A stretch of DNA of 64,000 bases, from positions 372,001 to 436,000 of the forward strand of contig NZ_JAFLND010000001.1 in the NCBI RefSeq assembly GCF_017313105.1. Direction: 5' to 3'. The notes under the pieces were generated by a model that made no database searches, was not told where the DNA came from, and saw nothing but the letters and a program-made list of their open reading frames with translations. Source of the DNA: [Muricauda] lutisoli (nom. illeg.) (GTDB lineage Bacteria; Bacteroidota; Bacteroidia; Flavobacteriales; Flavobacteriaceae). Each line of letters opens with the position of its first letter. The first letter of the stretch is position 1. The position numbers were made by a program, and so were the translations under genes. Shown piece after piece: positions 1 to 7,313 of the stretch.

Positions 1-714
1 GCGGAATTGTTGAGTACCACACTTAAATTAAATCCGGATGCAAAGTTCTATTTTAAACAAAATTGCAAGCAATTGGATGATGTGCAGTCATACAATGTAA
101 TTGGTGAAATTACGGGCAGTACCTATCCAAACGAAATTATGGTTGTAGGTGGCCACTTGGATTCATGGGACTTGGGAGATGGGTCCCACGACGATGGTGC
201 TGGGTGTGTGCAGAGCATGGATGTATTGCGACTTTTAAAAGAAACTGGTTATAAACCAAAACGAACCCTTCGTGTAGTCTTGTTTATGAACGAGGAAAAT
301 GGAATGCGCGGAGGTAATAAATATGCAGAAGTGGCCCGAAATAAAAATGAGGAGCATGTATTTGCTTTGGAGAGTGATTCGGGCGGGTTTACCCCAAGAG
401 GTTTTTCCATTGATGCATCTGCAGAAAATGTTGAACAGATCCAAGGTTGGAGAGATTTGTTCGAACCTTATTTGATTCACATGTTTTACGAAGGAGGAAG
501 TGGAGCCGATATAGGTCCACTAAAAGAAGAAGGGATGGTATTGGCAGGTTTGCGACCCGATACCCAACGTTATTTCGACCACCACCATGCCGAAAACGAT
601 ACCTTTGAGCATGTCAATAAGCGTGAATTGGAATTGGGGGCCGCTACAATGGCAAGCTTGGTTTATTTAATAGATAAATATGGCACTATCCCTACAAAAA
701 AAATCAAAGGATAG
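1..714 (+). CDS. M28-family zinc metallopeptidase, C-terminal part (5' end outside window)
   Basis: The frame is open to the left edge, so only the last ~237 residues are present and the start lies outside. The zinc-site motifs of the M28 aminopeptidase/carboxypeptidase Q-like family are visible in order: GGHLDSWD (His ligand), HDDGAG (bridging Asp), MNEENG (catalytic Glu and Glu ligand), ESDSGG (Asp ligand) and a late DHHHAEND (His ligand). Such enzymes trim peptides outside the cytoplasm, usually behind a signal peptide that cannot be checked here. The TTG at 7 is an internal Leu codon, not a start. The gene ends before a hairpin shared with the convergent PepSY gene. Confidence 0.88.
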   Translation, partial: AELLSTTLKLNPDAKFYFKQNCKQLDDVQSYNVIGEITGSTYPNEIMVVGGHLDSWDLGDGSHDDGAGCVQSMDVLRLLKETGYKPKRTLRVVLFMNEENGMRGGNKYAEVARNKNEEHVFALESDSGGFTPRGFSIDASAENVEQIQGWRDLFEPYLIHMFYEGGSGADIGPLKEEGMVLAGLRPDTQRYFDHHHAENDTFEHVNKRELELGAATMASLVYLIDKYGTIPTKKIKG

Positions 715-732
715 TAAATGTAAAATATTGAA

Positions 733-772
733 GTAGCCGTCCTTGCCTATATAGGTTTGGGCGGTTTTCTTT
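733..772. terminator. Hairpin between convergent genes
   Basis: CCGTCC and GGGCGG pair around a loop that itself contains CCTATATAGG, followed by a T-rich run on the plus strand. It fits the 3' end of the peptidase, and possibly of the convergent PepSY gene. Confidence 0.55.
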
Positions 773-782
773 TGGAACAATT

Positions 783-1343
783 TTACGCTTTGCCGGCCTT
801 TCTCATTCTCTTGGGGCCGTACCATAACCAAAAGCCGGTAATGGTAAAAATCAGAAGAGAGACCCCCATCACCGAGGTGTAGATAAGTTTAACATAGCCG
901 TTGGTTCCAAGGTAGTCGTCTATTATAGAGCCATCGTGCACGTTCTCCAAAAAATCAGATCTTCTTGTGCCAATGGATAGTACATTGCCATTTGCTCCAT
1001 CAAGTTGCACTTCATAAAAGCTATCAACAAAAAGAAACTTTACAGAGCCTTTTTCTTTTCGAATATCAATACGGTCCACCTCAAAGGATGTTCCTGGAAC
1101 CTTTTTATTGATTGTATTGAGTGCAATGGTATGCAAGCTATCAACGGGCAACCATTCTTTTAGATTGGCCGTTGTTCCTTTTTGGGTTTTTGGAAGAATA
1201 TATCCGTTGGAGTTCTTTTTCCAGCCGAGTATCAGTCCGGAAACGGAAATAAAAAAGAAAAAGATAAACAATAATGCTCCTGTGGTTCGGTGTACTTTTC
1301 TAAATATGCGTAATACTTTGGCTTGCTTCTTCCTTTTGCCCAT
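783..1343 (-). CDS. PepSY-associated TM protein
   Basis: This 186-residue protein has a basic N-terminus, a first membrane helix at about residues 21-43, an extracytoplasmic PepSY-like segment of ~100 residues, a second helix at about 154-176 and a short basic tail. That architecture is known as the PepSY_TM family, often found near iron-reductase or flavin-linked functions in Bacteroidota. No catalytic residues are visible. The nearest same-strand gene is the small membrane protein at 1488-1775, 144 nt upstream. The exact role is unknown. Confidence 0.75.
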   Translation of the reverse strand: MGKRKKQAKVLRIFRKVHRTTGALLFIFFFFISVSGLILGWKKNSNGYILPKTQKGTTANLKEWLPVDSLHTIALNTINKKVPGTSFEVDRIDIRKEKGSVKFLFVDSFYEVQLDGANGNVLSIGTRRSDFLENVHDGSIIDDYLGTNGYVKLIYTSVMGVSLLIFTITGFWLWYGPKRMRKAGKA

Positions 1344-1487
1344 TCGTGCCAGTTAAAAACCTTAAAGATCAGTAAATTTTATGGAAAGCGAATATGTCCA
1401 TAGACCCTATTTTTAATGGGAATGTTGTATTTAACATAAATTTTAGAAGTTCGGGCGAGAATGACGAACAATCCCAATAAAACAGCA

Positions 1488-1775
1488 TTAGCTACCCGCC
1501 AATGGTGTACCAAAAACGCCCACGGCCAACTCGGCCCAAATAAGAAGAAAAAGGATAACAATGGCCGTAATGGCCACATATCTATTTTTGATAGTTTTAG
1601 CCTTTCTGATGGCAAGGTCAATAGAGAATCCCAGAGCCAACAGTAAACCACCTGCCACTAAAAAGTCGAACAAGGACCATTTTACTTCGGATGAGAATTG
1701 CATAGCTATAAAGGGTATGGCAAGCAATACCAAAATGGAGGATAGAATAACGATCTGTCTTTTATTTATGGTCAT
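1488..1775 (-). CDS. Small three-helix membrane protein
   Basis: This 95-residue protein is nearly all hydrophobic, with predicted membrane helices at about 7-27, 34-55 and 66-88 and a short basic loop (RKAKTIKNR) between helices 2 and 3. Flavobacteria commonly carry such proteins as conserved hypotheticals. I recognise no functional motif. It begins with ATG and lies on the same strand as the PepSY protein, but the 144-nt gap makes a shared transcript uncertain. Confidence 0.6.
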   Translation of the reverse strand: MTINKRQIVILSSILVLLAIPFIAMQFSSEVKWSLFDFLVAGGLLLALGFSIDLAIRKAKTIKNRYVAITAIVILFLLIWAELAVGVFGTPLAGS

Positions 1776-1880
1776 GGTAAAACATATTAGCCATACTAAA
1801 TTAAGCTATAAAAGGTTGTGTTGAAAATGGTTATGGAAAAAAAGGATTTGACAGAATGGAGCTTTGTGGGATTTTGATTT

Positions 1881-2270
1881 TTAATACCAGGTCACATCCA
1901 GTTTTTGTAGTTCGTTGTCCAAATCCTTTAGTGAGTCTGTATCAACTATCTTGGTATTGATCACTAATTCTTTTTTATCAGTTTTTAGGATATAATCTCC
2001 TGCAAATTTTCTAATACGTTGTACTTCATTTAGATTTAGCTTCTTACCGAAAGGAGCGTTTATCTGGATGTAGCCGTCCGCAATGGTCACATATTTATTC
2101 TGTTTCTGATAAAAATAGAAGCCAAAATAAACCAAGGAAAACAGTCCCAATCCATACTCTGACCAACTAACTTCTTCTGATGTAAAATATGTGGTCAAGA
2201 ACCAAGCAAACCATAACAACCCCAAGGCTAGGTTAATGTTCAAATGTCGGTTTCTGTATTTTATTTTCAT
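1881..2270 (-). CDS. Hypothetical membrane protein with cytoplasmic PH-like tail
   Basis: From the ATG at 2270 this is 129 residues: two closely spaced hydrophobic helices (about 13-30 and 40-56), then a soluble tail rich in short beta-like stretches (YVTIADGYIQI, LVINTKIV). The pattern resembles membrane proteins with a PH-like tail, but no family can be assigned. A longer form from 2324 is open; it adds 18 residues before the MKIKYRNRH start and looks less natural. It lies just downstream of the vat-like gene on the same strand. Confidence 0.55.
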   Translation of the reverse strand: MKIKYRNRHLNINLALGLLWFAWFLTTYFTSEEVSWSEYGLGLFSLVYFGFYFYQKQNKYVTIADGYIQINAPFGKKLNLNEVQRIRKFAGDYILKTDKKELVINTKIVDTDSLKDLDNELQKLDVTWY

Positions 2271-2337
2271 CGGTTTAATGGATAAGTGCTCCTTAAAAAT
2301 AATGAAGAGATTATTAATGCGCACTATTATCGCTTAT

Positions 2338-2961
2338 TTATACCATTAAATCATCGATATTATTGTTGGTAAGGTGCTGAACATTTGCCGTTATTTTTTC
2401 AATGTCCCAGTCCCACCATTTTAGCTCCAAAAGCTTTGCGATGGTTTTCTTGGAAAATCGTTTTTTAATTTCCTTGGCGGGATTGCCCCCCACAATGGAG
2501 TAGGGCTCCACATCTTTAACTACAGTGGAGTTGGTGGCAATAATGGCTCCATCCCCAATGGTAACACCTGCCATAATGGTGGCATTGTACCCAATCCAAA
2601 CATCGTTACCTATAGTAATGTTTCCTTTTTGTGGAAAGGTTTTTCCCTCCATGGCCTTTTCCCAACCGTTGCCGAATATGGAGAATGGATAGGTGGACAG
2701 GCTATCGGTAAGGTGGTTGGCCCCGTTCATGATAAACTTAACATCCGAGGCGATCATACAAAACTTGCCGATAATGAGTTTGTCTCCCACAAAGTCAAAA
2801 TGATACTTTACGTTCTTTTCAAAGTTCTCTACATTTTCAAAATCATCATAATAGGTGTAATCCCCAACAATAATGTTTGGGTTTTTAATGATGTTTTTTA
2901 GAAAACAAAGTCTATCGTAATGCTCTAGAGGAAACTTTCGGTCTTTATCGGGTCCGGTCAT
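2338..2961 (-). CDS. vat: Vat-like xenobiotic (streptogramin A) O-acetyltransferase
   Basis: This 207-residue hexapeptide-repeat acetyltransferase opens with GPDKDRKFP, typical of the Vat/xenobiotic acetyltransferase subfamily. The active-site His is at 83 in NGANH, equivalent to His82 of Vat(D). The left-handed beta-helix follows with IGNDVWIGYNATIMAG (about 116-131) and the NPAKEIKKRFS end, then an aromatic WWDWD tail. Known Vat enzymes use acetyl-CoA to modify group A streptogramins; related chromosomal proteins act on other or unknown substrates. No mobile-element sequence flanks it, so it is probably a resident gene. The family call is secure but the drug substrate is inferred. Confidence 0.85.
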   Translation of the reverse strand: MTGPDKDRKFPLEHYDRLCFLKNIIKNPNIIVGDYTYYDDFENVENFEKNVKYHFDFVGDKLIIGKFCMIASDVKFIMNGANHLTDSLSTYPFSIFGNGWEKAMEGKTFPQKGNITIGNDVWIGYNATIMAGVTIGDGAIIATNSTVVKDVEPYSIVGGNPAKEIKKRFSKKTIAKLLELKWWDWDIEKITANVQHLTNNNIDDLMV

Positions 2962-3160
2962 GGTATTGCTGCTTTGGCTTGGTTGGATTCATTTTTAAAA
3001 TCATCAAATTACGTAAGGCTTTTTCAGTTTTGATGCTAAGCGTATTTTTCAGCTCAATTAAGGCAAAAAGAATCCTGTGCCGTGATTATTTCTATGGGAT
3101 GTATGACGTAGGTCCGCTTATTTTGTTACAATGATAGCTCTAAAATGAAAGCACATTGTA

Positions 3161-3568
3161 TTATTCAAATACACGTTGTACTTCCCAAAAGGTAATATCC
3201 GGTGGACCGGTCAAAAAGTTGGTGGAGTTGGCCATAAACGATTTTATATGCTCGGTATTCATATGCTCGTTGTTGTAATAGGATGCATCTTCCCATTCTT
3301 CATAGAGTAGAACGTTTGTTGGATCTTTTGGGTCTACATGGAGTTTAATGGATACAAAATTAGGTTCCTCCTTAACTTTTTCGATGAGATTGGTCAGCTC
3401 TAAAACCGTTTTATCCCCTTTTTCCGGCTGGGATTTGAACTTTAGTAGAACAATTACATTTTTTGCTGTTGCCATAGGTGATTTCTTTTTAGAAGGATGC
3501 CAACCAATGAAAGCAATTGTTGATATGGCAAGAATGGATATCAGCGCTAAACCTTTGATTGTTTTCAT
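3161..3568 (-). CDS. Secreted/anchored antibiotic biosynthesis monooxygenase (ABM)-fold protein
   Basis: From the ATG at 3568 this is 135 residues: a hydrophobic signal or anchor segment at about 5-22, a lysine-rich stretch, then a ~100-residue dimeric ferredoxin-like ABM domain. The domain is recognised from the VIVLLKFKSQPEKG start, PNFVSIKLHVDPKDPTNVLLYEEWED and HMNTEHIKSF. ABM proteins of the YgiN type act on quinols or other aromatics, although many are uncharacterised. An in-frame extension to 3628 would put 20 polar residues before the signal, so I prefer 3568. It is monocistronic and divergent from the immunophilin gene. Confidence 0.72.
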   Translation of the reverse strand: MKTIKGLALISILAISTIAFIGWHPSKKKSPMATAKNVIVLLKFKSQPEKGDKTVLELTNLIEKVKEEPNFVSIKLHVDPKDPTNVLLYEEWEDASYYNNEHMNTEHIKSFMANSTNFLTGPPDITFWEVQRVFE

Positions 3569-3726
3569 ATGCGATACTTCTAATGGGTTGTTAGTTGTGT
3601 TTAATGTATGTAAGTTATTAAAAAACAATTAATTATATATTTTTTTGGATTCTTGGTTTTGTAGGTCGACACCTTATGTTCTGATGTAACACCAATAGTA
3701 CACTCTAAAGAAATCAATGTATTTTA

Positions 3727-3734
3727 TATCTTTG
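3727..3734 (+). promoter_or_regulatory. -7 promoter box TATCTTTG for the immunophilin gene
   Basis: It matches the Bacteroidota TAnnTTTG -7 element, 55 nt before the ATG at 3790. I see no convincing TTG at -33. Confidence 0.55.
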
Positions 3735-3789
3735 CAGCCTTGGAAAAATCCAAGGATTTAGTTTTTAATAATCTATTAATCAACATACA

Positions 3790-4722
3790 ATGCAAGACGG
3801 AATCTACGCCAAGTTCAACACCTCCAAAGGGGAAATATTGGTGAAACTTACCCACGATAAAACACCGGGAACGGTTGGTAATTTTGTTGCACTGGCCGAA
3901 GGAGATATGGAGAACAGTGTAAAACCACAAGGAAAGCCCTATTACGACGGATTGAAATTCCACAGGGTAATCCCAGATTTTATGATTCAAGGTGGTTGCC
4001 CTACCGGAACTGGAACGGGAGACCCCGGTTACAAGTTCGATGACGAATTCCACCCCGATTTGGTGCACGATGGTCCTGGAGTGCTGTCCATGGCCAATGC
4101 AGGTCCCGGTACCAATGGGAGCCAGTTTTTTATCACTCATGTGGCCACCCCATGGTTGGATAACAAGCACACCGTATTTGGTCGTGTAGAAAAAGGACAG
4201 GATGTTGTGGATGCCATTGCCCAAGGAGATACCATTGAAACTTTGGAAATTGTTAGAGTGGGGGATGAAGCAAAAAAATGGAATGCCATTGAGGCTTTCC
4301 GTACATTCGAGGGAGCAAGGGAAAAACGCATTGCCGAACAAAAGGCCAGAGCAGAAGCCGAAATGGAAAAATTGGCTGCTGGATTTGATAAGACCGATAG
4401 CGGATTGCGATACAAAGTCATTCAAAAAGGTAGTGGGGCCAAAGCGGAAAAAGGGAAAACTGTTTCCGTACACTATGAAGGTGCACTGGCCAATGGACAA
4501 GTTTTTGATTCTTCGTACAAAAGAAACCAACCCATTGATTTTGCCTTGGGAGTTGGGCAAGTAATTCCGGGATGGGACGAAGGAATAAGCCTGTTGCAAG
4601 TAGGTGATAAGGCTCGTTTTGTAATTCCATCGCATTTGGCTTATGGAAGTACGGGTGCAGGAGGGGTTATACCTCCGAATGCAACATTGATTTTTGATGT
4701 GGAATTAATGAACGTGAAATAG
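3790..4722 (+). CDS. Dual immunophilin: cyclophilin-FKBP fusion peptidyl-prolyl isomerase
   Basis: This 310-residue protein joins two unrelated prolyl isomerases. Residues ~1-155 are a cyclophilin: [13 protein letters not shown] carries the catalytic Arg, followed by [10 protein letters not shown] and the [13 protein letters not shown] end. A charged, probably helical linker of ~45 residues follows. Residues ~210-310 are an FKBP domain ([49 protein letters not shown]). It has no signal peptide, so it is likely cytosolic. Cyclophilin-first fusions (CFBP) are known from Flavobacterium and some spirochaetes. Both active sites look intact. It ends just before a strong hairpin. Confidence 0.93.
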   Translation: MQDGIYAKFNTSKGEILVKLTHDKTPGTVGNFVALAEGDMENSVKPQGKPYYDGLKFHRVIPDFMIQGGCPTGTGTGDPGYKFDDEFHPDLVHDGPGVLSMANAGPGTNGSQFFITHVATPWLDNKHTVFGRVEKGQDVVDAIAQGDTIETLEIVRVGDEAKKWNAIEAFRTFEGAREKRIAEQKARAEAEMEKLAAGFDKTDSGLRYKVIQKGSGAKAEKGKTVSVHYEGALANGQVFDSSYKRNQPIDFALGVGQVIPGWDEGISLLQVGDKARFVIPSHLAYGSTGAGGVIPPNATLIFDVELMNVK

Positions 4723-4744
4723 AAAACTTCACGAATATAGATAT

Positions 4745-4772
4745 AAAAGCTTCCAGAAATGGGAGCTTTTTT
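4745..4772. terminator. Bidirectional terminator after the immunophilin gene and microprotein 1
   Basis: A stem of AAAAGCTTCC with GGGAGCTTTT (one G-T pair) and a 6-nt loop is followed by T on the plus strand. The A-run gives U's on the minus strand, so it can also end the microprotein at 4771-4854, whose stop codon overlaps its edge. Confidence 0.75.
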
Positions 4773-4854
4773 ATTTGGACCTATTTACACTTAAGAGCAG
4801 TAAAAAAAAGTTAAGAGCCAATAGTGTCAGTAAAACGCTGAAAAAAGTGGTCAT
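4771..4854 (-). CDS. 27-residue hydrophobic membrane peptide (microprotein 1 of a tandem pair)
   Basis: This short frame starts with ATG at 4854 and ends with TAA at 4771. The peptide is one predicted membrane helix (about residues 4-23) with a single Asn at 15 and the polar end SVNRSK. It is clearly similar to the peptide encoded 72 nt upstream at 4927-5013: 16 of 27 aligned positions are identical, including TFF at 3-5, LL at 11-12, N15, SVN at 22-24 and SK at 26-27. That similarity is the main evidence that it is translated. A hairpin lies at its 3' end. No known family is recognised, and no promoter box is obvious in the short upstream gap. Confidence 0.6.
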   Translation of the reverse strand: MTTFFSVLLTLLALNFFLLLLSVNRSK

Positions 4855-4892
4855 GGTAGTAACGTGTTTAATACGTAACAATCCAACGAAAA

Positions 4893-4922
4893 AAAACCCT
4901 ACCTATTTTACGGTGGGTTTTT
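4893..4922. terminator. Terminator of microprotein 2
   Basis: AAAACCC-ACC pairs with GGTGGGTTTT, with one bulged T and a short AT loop. On the minus strand it lies just after the stop at 4927 and is followed by eight U's, so microprotein 2 has its own terminator before microprotein 1 begins. Confidence 0.75.
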
Positions 4923-4926
4923 AAAG

Positions 4927-5013
4927 CTATTTTTTGGAACCGTTTACACTCCATACCAATAGTAGGGCGTTTACGACCAAGAGAAACGATAGTACTCCAA
5001 AAAAGGTGTTCAT
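4927..5013 (-). CDS. 28-residue hydrophobic membrane peptide (microprotein 2 of a tandem pair)
   Basis: ATG at 5013, TAG at 4927. It has a single predicted membrane helix at about 4-21 with Asn15 in the middle, Trp21 near the far side and a polar SVNGSKK end. It is a paralogue of the peptide at 4771-4854, sharing the pattern M-x-T-F-F-x-V-L-x-x-L-L-x-x-N and then SVN and SK. A -7-like TCATTTTG lies ~50 nt upstream on this strand and is imperfect. It lies between the cold-shock terminator and its own terminator, so it looks like a separate tiny transcription unit. Function is unknown; small hydrophobic tandem peptides can be regulators of membrane proteins or type I toxins. Confidence 0.6.
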   Translation of the reverse strand: MNTFFGVLSFLLVVNALLLVWSVNGSKK

Positions 5014-5101
5014 TTATGTGGATTTAATGGTTGTGGTGTTTATCATTTAGATATCAAAATGAGAAATGGTTGCGTGATTTCGAAAAAAAAATGAACAAAA
5101 A

Positions 5102-5127
5102 AATAGCCCGGGCATTGCCCGGGCTCC
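5102..5127 (-). terminator. Terminator of the cold-shock gene
   Basis: A GC-rich stem, AGCCCGGGC with GCCCGGGCT and a 3-nt loop, is followed on the minus strand by A and seven T's. It lies 25 nt after the cold-shock stop codon. Confidence 0.88.
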
Positions 5128-5151
5128 ATCTATAAAAAAGTTGTCTATAAC

Positions 5152-5346
5152 CTATTCCGCAATCTGTACATTAACGGCGTTCAATCCTTTTTTACCTTGT
5201 TGTAGTTCGAATTCTACAACGTCACCTTCTCTAATTTCATCGATTAAACCGGAAATGTGTACGAAGTGATCTGTGTTTGAACCATCTTCAGTGATAAATC
5301 CGTAACCTTTAGAATCATTGAAGAATTTTACTGTTCCTTTACTCAT
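5152..5346 (-). CDS. Cold-shock domain protein (CspA family)
   Basis: This 64-residue single OB-fold protein has the RNA-binding motifs RNP1 (KGYGFIT, about 13-19) and RNP2 (HFVHIS, about 27-32, with His instead of the usual leading Val/Ile). The basic, Gly-rich loop and the GLNAVNV end complete the family. Such proteins bind single-stranded RNA/DNA and melt RNA structure. It starts at ATG 5346, has its own -7 box 29 nt upstream and its own terminator, so it is monocistronic. Its short leader means it lacks the long thermosensing 5' UTR of E. coli cspA. Confidence 0.95.
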   Translation of the reverse strand: MSKGTVKFFNDSKGYGFITEDGSNTDHFVHISGLIDEIREGDVVEFELQQGKKGLNAVNVQIAE

Positions 5347-5375
5347 AATATAAATTGAAAAAAATTAATTGGCTA

Positions 5376-5383
5376 CAAAGGTA
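5376..5383 (-). promoter_or_regulatory. -7 promoter box TACCTTTG of the cold-shock gene
   Basis: It reads TACCTTTG on the minus strand, 29 nt before the ATG, and places transcription start ~24 nt upstream of translation. Confidence 0.6.
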
Positions 5384-5429
5384 CGTTTAATTTATTGGGA
5401 ATCAGATTTTTTTCCATTAAATCAATTAA

Positions 5430-6068
5430 TTATGTGGTTGGGTCAGGGGTTAAGCGCAGGTAGGGCTTCACTTCTTCCACACCTTTTGTGAAAATTTCTT
5501 TGGCCTCTTCGGTTGGAATAGAGGGGCTTACCACAACTTTTTCGCCATGTTTCCAGTTGGCCGGAGTAGCTACTTTATGATTTGCCGTCAATTGCAAAGA
5601 ATCCACAACTCGTAGCAATTCGTAAAAATTACGTCCGGTAGAAGCAGGATATGTTAGTGTAAGTTTGATTTTTTTGTCCGGGCCGATAATAAATACGGAA
5701 CGAACCGTGAGGGTGTCGTCGGCATTGGGATGAATCATGTCATAAAGGTCCGACACCTTTCTTTCCACATCGGCAACGATGGGAAAATTGACCTCCGTGT
5801 TCTGCGTTTCGTTGATATCCTTGATCCATTCCATATGAGATGCAGCGCCATCAACACTCAGGGCCATCATCTTTACATTTCTTTTATCGAATTCATCTTT
5901 AAATTTGGCGGCAGTACCCAATTCGGTGGTACAAACAGGAGTAAAATCTGCCGGGTGGGAAAATAAAATTCCCCAACTGTCGCCAAGATATTCGTAAAAA
6001 TTAAGCGTTCCTTCGGAAGTAACTGCGGTAAAATCCGGTGCAGTATCCCCCAATCGTAAAGTTGCCAT
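5430..6068 (-). CDS. 1-Cys peroxiredoxin (Prx6 family)
   Basis: This 212-residue protein has the peroxidatic Cys46 in DFTPVCTTE and no second cysteine anywhere, so it is a 1-Cys enzyme. The conserved Arg of the active site sits in LTVRSVFIIG (about 122-131), and the extended Prx6 C-terminal dimer domain is present (PANWKHGEKVVV, then the ~200-212 tail). It reduces hydrogen peroxide and organic peroxides in the cytosol using an external thiol reductant. It is transcribed alone, with an inverted repeat over its promoter (see the feature at 6100-6135). Confidence 0.95.
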   Translation of the reverse strand: MATLRLGDTAPDFTAVTSEGTLNFYEYLGDSWGILFSHPADFTPVCTTELGTAAKFKDEFDKRNVKMMALSVDGAASHMEWIKDINETQNTEVNFPIVADVERKVSDLYDMIHPNADDTLTVRSVFIIGPDKKIKLTLTYPASTGRNFYELLRVVDSLQLTANHKVATPANWKHGEKVVVSPSIPTEEAKEIFTKGVEEVKPYLRLTPDPTT

Positions 6069-6099
6069 ATGTTTTTGATTTTTAAGTTTAAAATTTATT

Positions 6100-6135
6100 A
6101 CCCTACAAAATTACTAGATTATTTGGTTGTAGGGT
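6100..6135 (-). promoter_or_regulatory. Promoter of the peroxiredoxin gene flanked by a 9-bp inverted repeat
   Basis: On the minus strand TAATTTTG (6106-6113) matches the -7 box, 37 nt before the ATG. A 9-bp inverted repeat, ACCCTACAA at 6100-6108 and TTGTAGGGT at 6127-6135 (18-nt spacer), has one arm over the box and the other near where the -33 element should lie. This is a good geometry for a repressor or activator site. The protein that binds is unknown. Confidence 0.5.
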
Positions 6136-6215
6136 TTAAAATTCGTTAAAAGTGTATTAAATTATACTTGAATTTATTGTGGTACAATTTCCTGTAAACT
6201 TGTTACTTTTAACGG

Positions 6216-6758
6216 ATGGAAAAAGAAGTTTTGGAACAGTTGCGTTATCCGATCGGAAAATTTGAGATTCCCGAAACCATTACAAGGGCAGATTTGGAAG
6301 AATGGATTTCCATTTTGGAAACGTTGCCCCAACGATTGACCAATTTGGTGACCCCACTTTCCGAAGAACAACTGGAAACCCCGTATCGCCCAAATGGGTG
6401 GACGGTACGCCAATTAGTGCACCATATTTCGGATAGCCACCATAACAGCTATATCCGTTTTAAATGGGGCTTAACAGAAGACAGGCCCTATATTAAAGCT
6501 TATGATGAAAAGGCTTGGGCAGCATTGTTCGATACACGTGTTGCTCCCATTCAAATGTCCTTGGACCACTTGAGTGCCGTACACACGAAATTGGTCTATT
6601 TGTTAAAAGGCCTTTCGGAGAAGGATTTGGAACGAAGTTTTATTCACCCCGATGGAAACAACGAAACCACTTTAAAGGAAAACATTGCCCGCTACGCCTG
6701 GCACAGTAACCATCATTTTGCCCATATTGCCAATTTGATAAAGCGCAAAGGGTGGTAG
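6216..6758 (+). CDS. YfiT-family (DinB-like) putative bacillithiol S-transferase
   Basis: This 180-residue four-helix-bundle protein of the DinB/YfiT superfamily carries its metal-binding histidines in LVHHISDSHH (about 68-76) and AWHSNHHFAH (161-170); His70, His163 and His167 are the likely ligands. The YRPNGWTVRQLVHH signature is typical of YfiT. In Bacillus the relative is a bacillithiol transferase. The thiol used here is inferred from family only. It begins with ATG 4 nt after TACTTTTA (6204-6211), a near-perfect -7 box lacking only the last G, so its leader may be absent or very short. Convergent with the GNAT gene, 1 nt apart. Confidence 0.88.
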   Translation: MEKEVLEQLRYPIGKFEIPETITRADLEEWISILETLPQRLTNLVTPLSEEQLETPYRPNGWTVRQLVHHISDSHHNSYIRFKWGLTEDRPYIKAYDEKAWAALFDTRVAPIQMSLDHLSAVHTKLVYLLKGLSEKDLERSFIHPDGNNETTLKENIARYAWHSNHHFAHIANLIKRKGW

Positions 6759-6759
6759 C

Positions 6760-7302
6760 CTAGAGTTTTTTGGTCAAAATCCACATCGCCTTTTCAGAGG
6801 GTTTTACTTTGGGCAGTACAACTTGGCTTTCCCTTTTGATGACATACCCATTTTTTTGATAAAAATGAACCGGATTTCCCTTTTGCATGGCGTCCAGCCA
6901 GATTACTTTTTTGTTGTGTGACTTCGCAGTATTTTCAACAAATTGAAGCAATTGTTTACCAATGCCTTTTCCTGAGTGTTTTTTCAGTAGATAGATTTTT
7001 TCGGCCTTTAGAGCATCCTCGTTCGAAATTTCATCAATACCACAATGTTTTACCAATTTCAAAATCCCAACGGTCTCGTTGTTCCAATTGATCAAATAGT
7101 TCAAAGCGTTGGGATCCTTTAATTCGCGCTCCACAACTGTTTTGGTAAGACCATGCGAAATATATGGTGTGGGATCTTCATTTTCCCACAGGTGGAGGTA
7201 ATGTTCGCAATACGACCGTACCCCGACATCGACATACTTTTCAATGTTTTTTTCTGTAACGGGCTCCAACGTAAGGGTGTTGTTCAGGATGGCATGGTTC
7301 AT
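6760..7302 (-). CDS. GNAT-family N-acetyltransferase
   Basis: From the ATG at 7302 this is 180 residues. The acetyl-CoA binding loop is seen as KKHSGKGIGKQLLQFV (Q/R-x-x-G-x-G/A pattern) and the C-terminal HFYQKNGYVIKRES is a classic GNAT motif B. The substrate is unknown. An alternative ATG at 7329 overlaps the preceding gene by 16 nt and adds MDNPLANII; I favour 7302 because the homologous core starts there, but the choice is open. It is co-directional and probably co-transcribed with the thioredoxin-like gene at 7314-7874. Confidence 0.8.
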   Translation of the reverse strand: MNHAILNNTLTLEPVTEKNIEKYVDVGVRSYCEHYLHLWENEDPTPYISHGLTKTVVERELKDPNALNYLINWNNETVGILKLVKHCGIDEISNEDALKAEKIYLLKKHSGKGIGKQLLQFVENTAKSHNKKVIWLDAMQKGNPVHFYQKNGYVIKRESQVVLPKVKPSEKAMWILTKKL

Positions 7303-7313
7303 TATTATGTTCG

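Noticed and set aside
3724..4635. 303-residue open frame on the minus strand opposite the cyclophilin-FKBP gene
   Set aside because: It lies fully inside a well-recognised gene on the other strand, begins far from any promoter box and shows no recognisable domain. It is a shadow frame.
4856..4892. GTAAC/ACGTAAC repeats upstream of microprotein 1
   Set aside because: The repeats are short and not a clean inverted repeat, so I do not call an operator.
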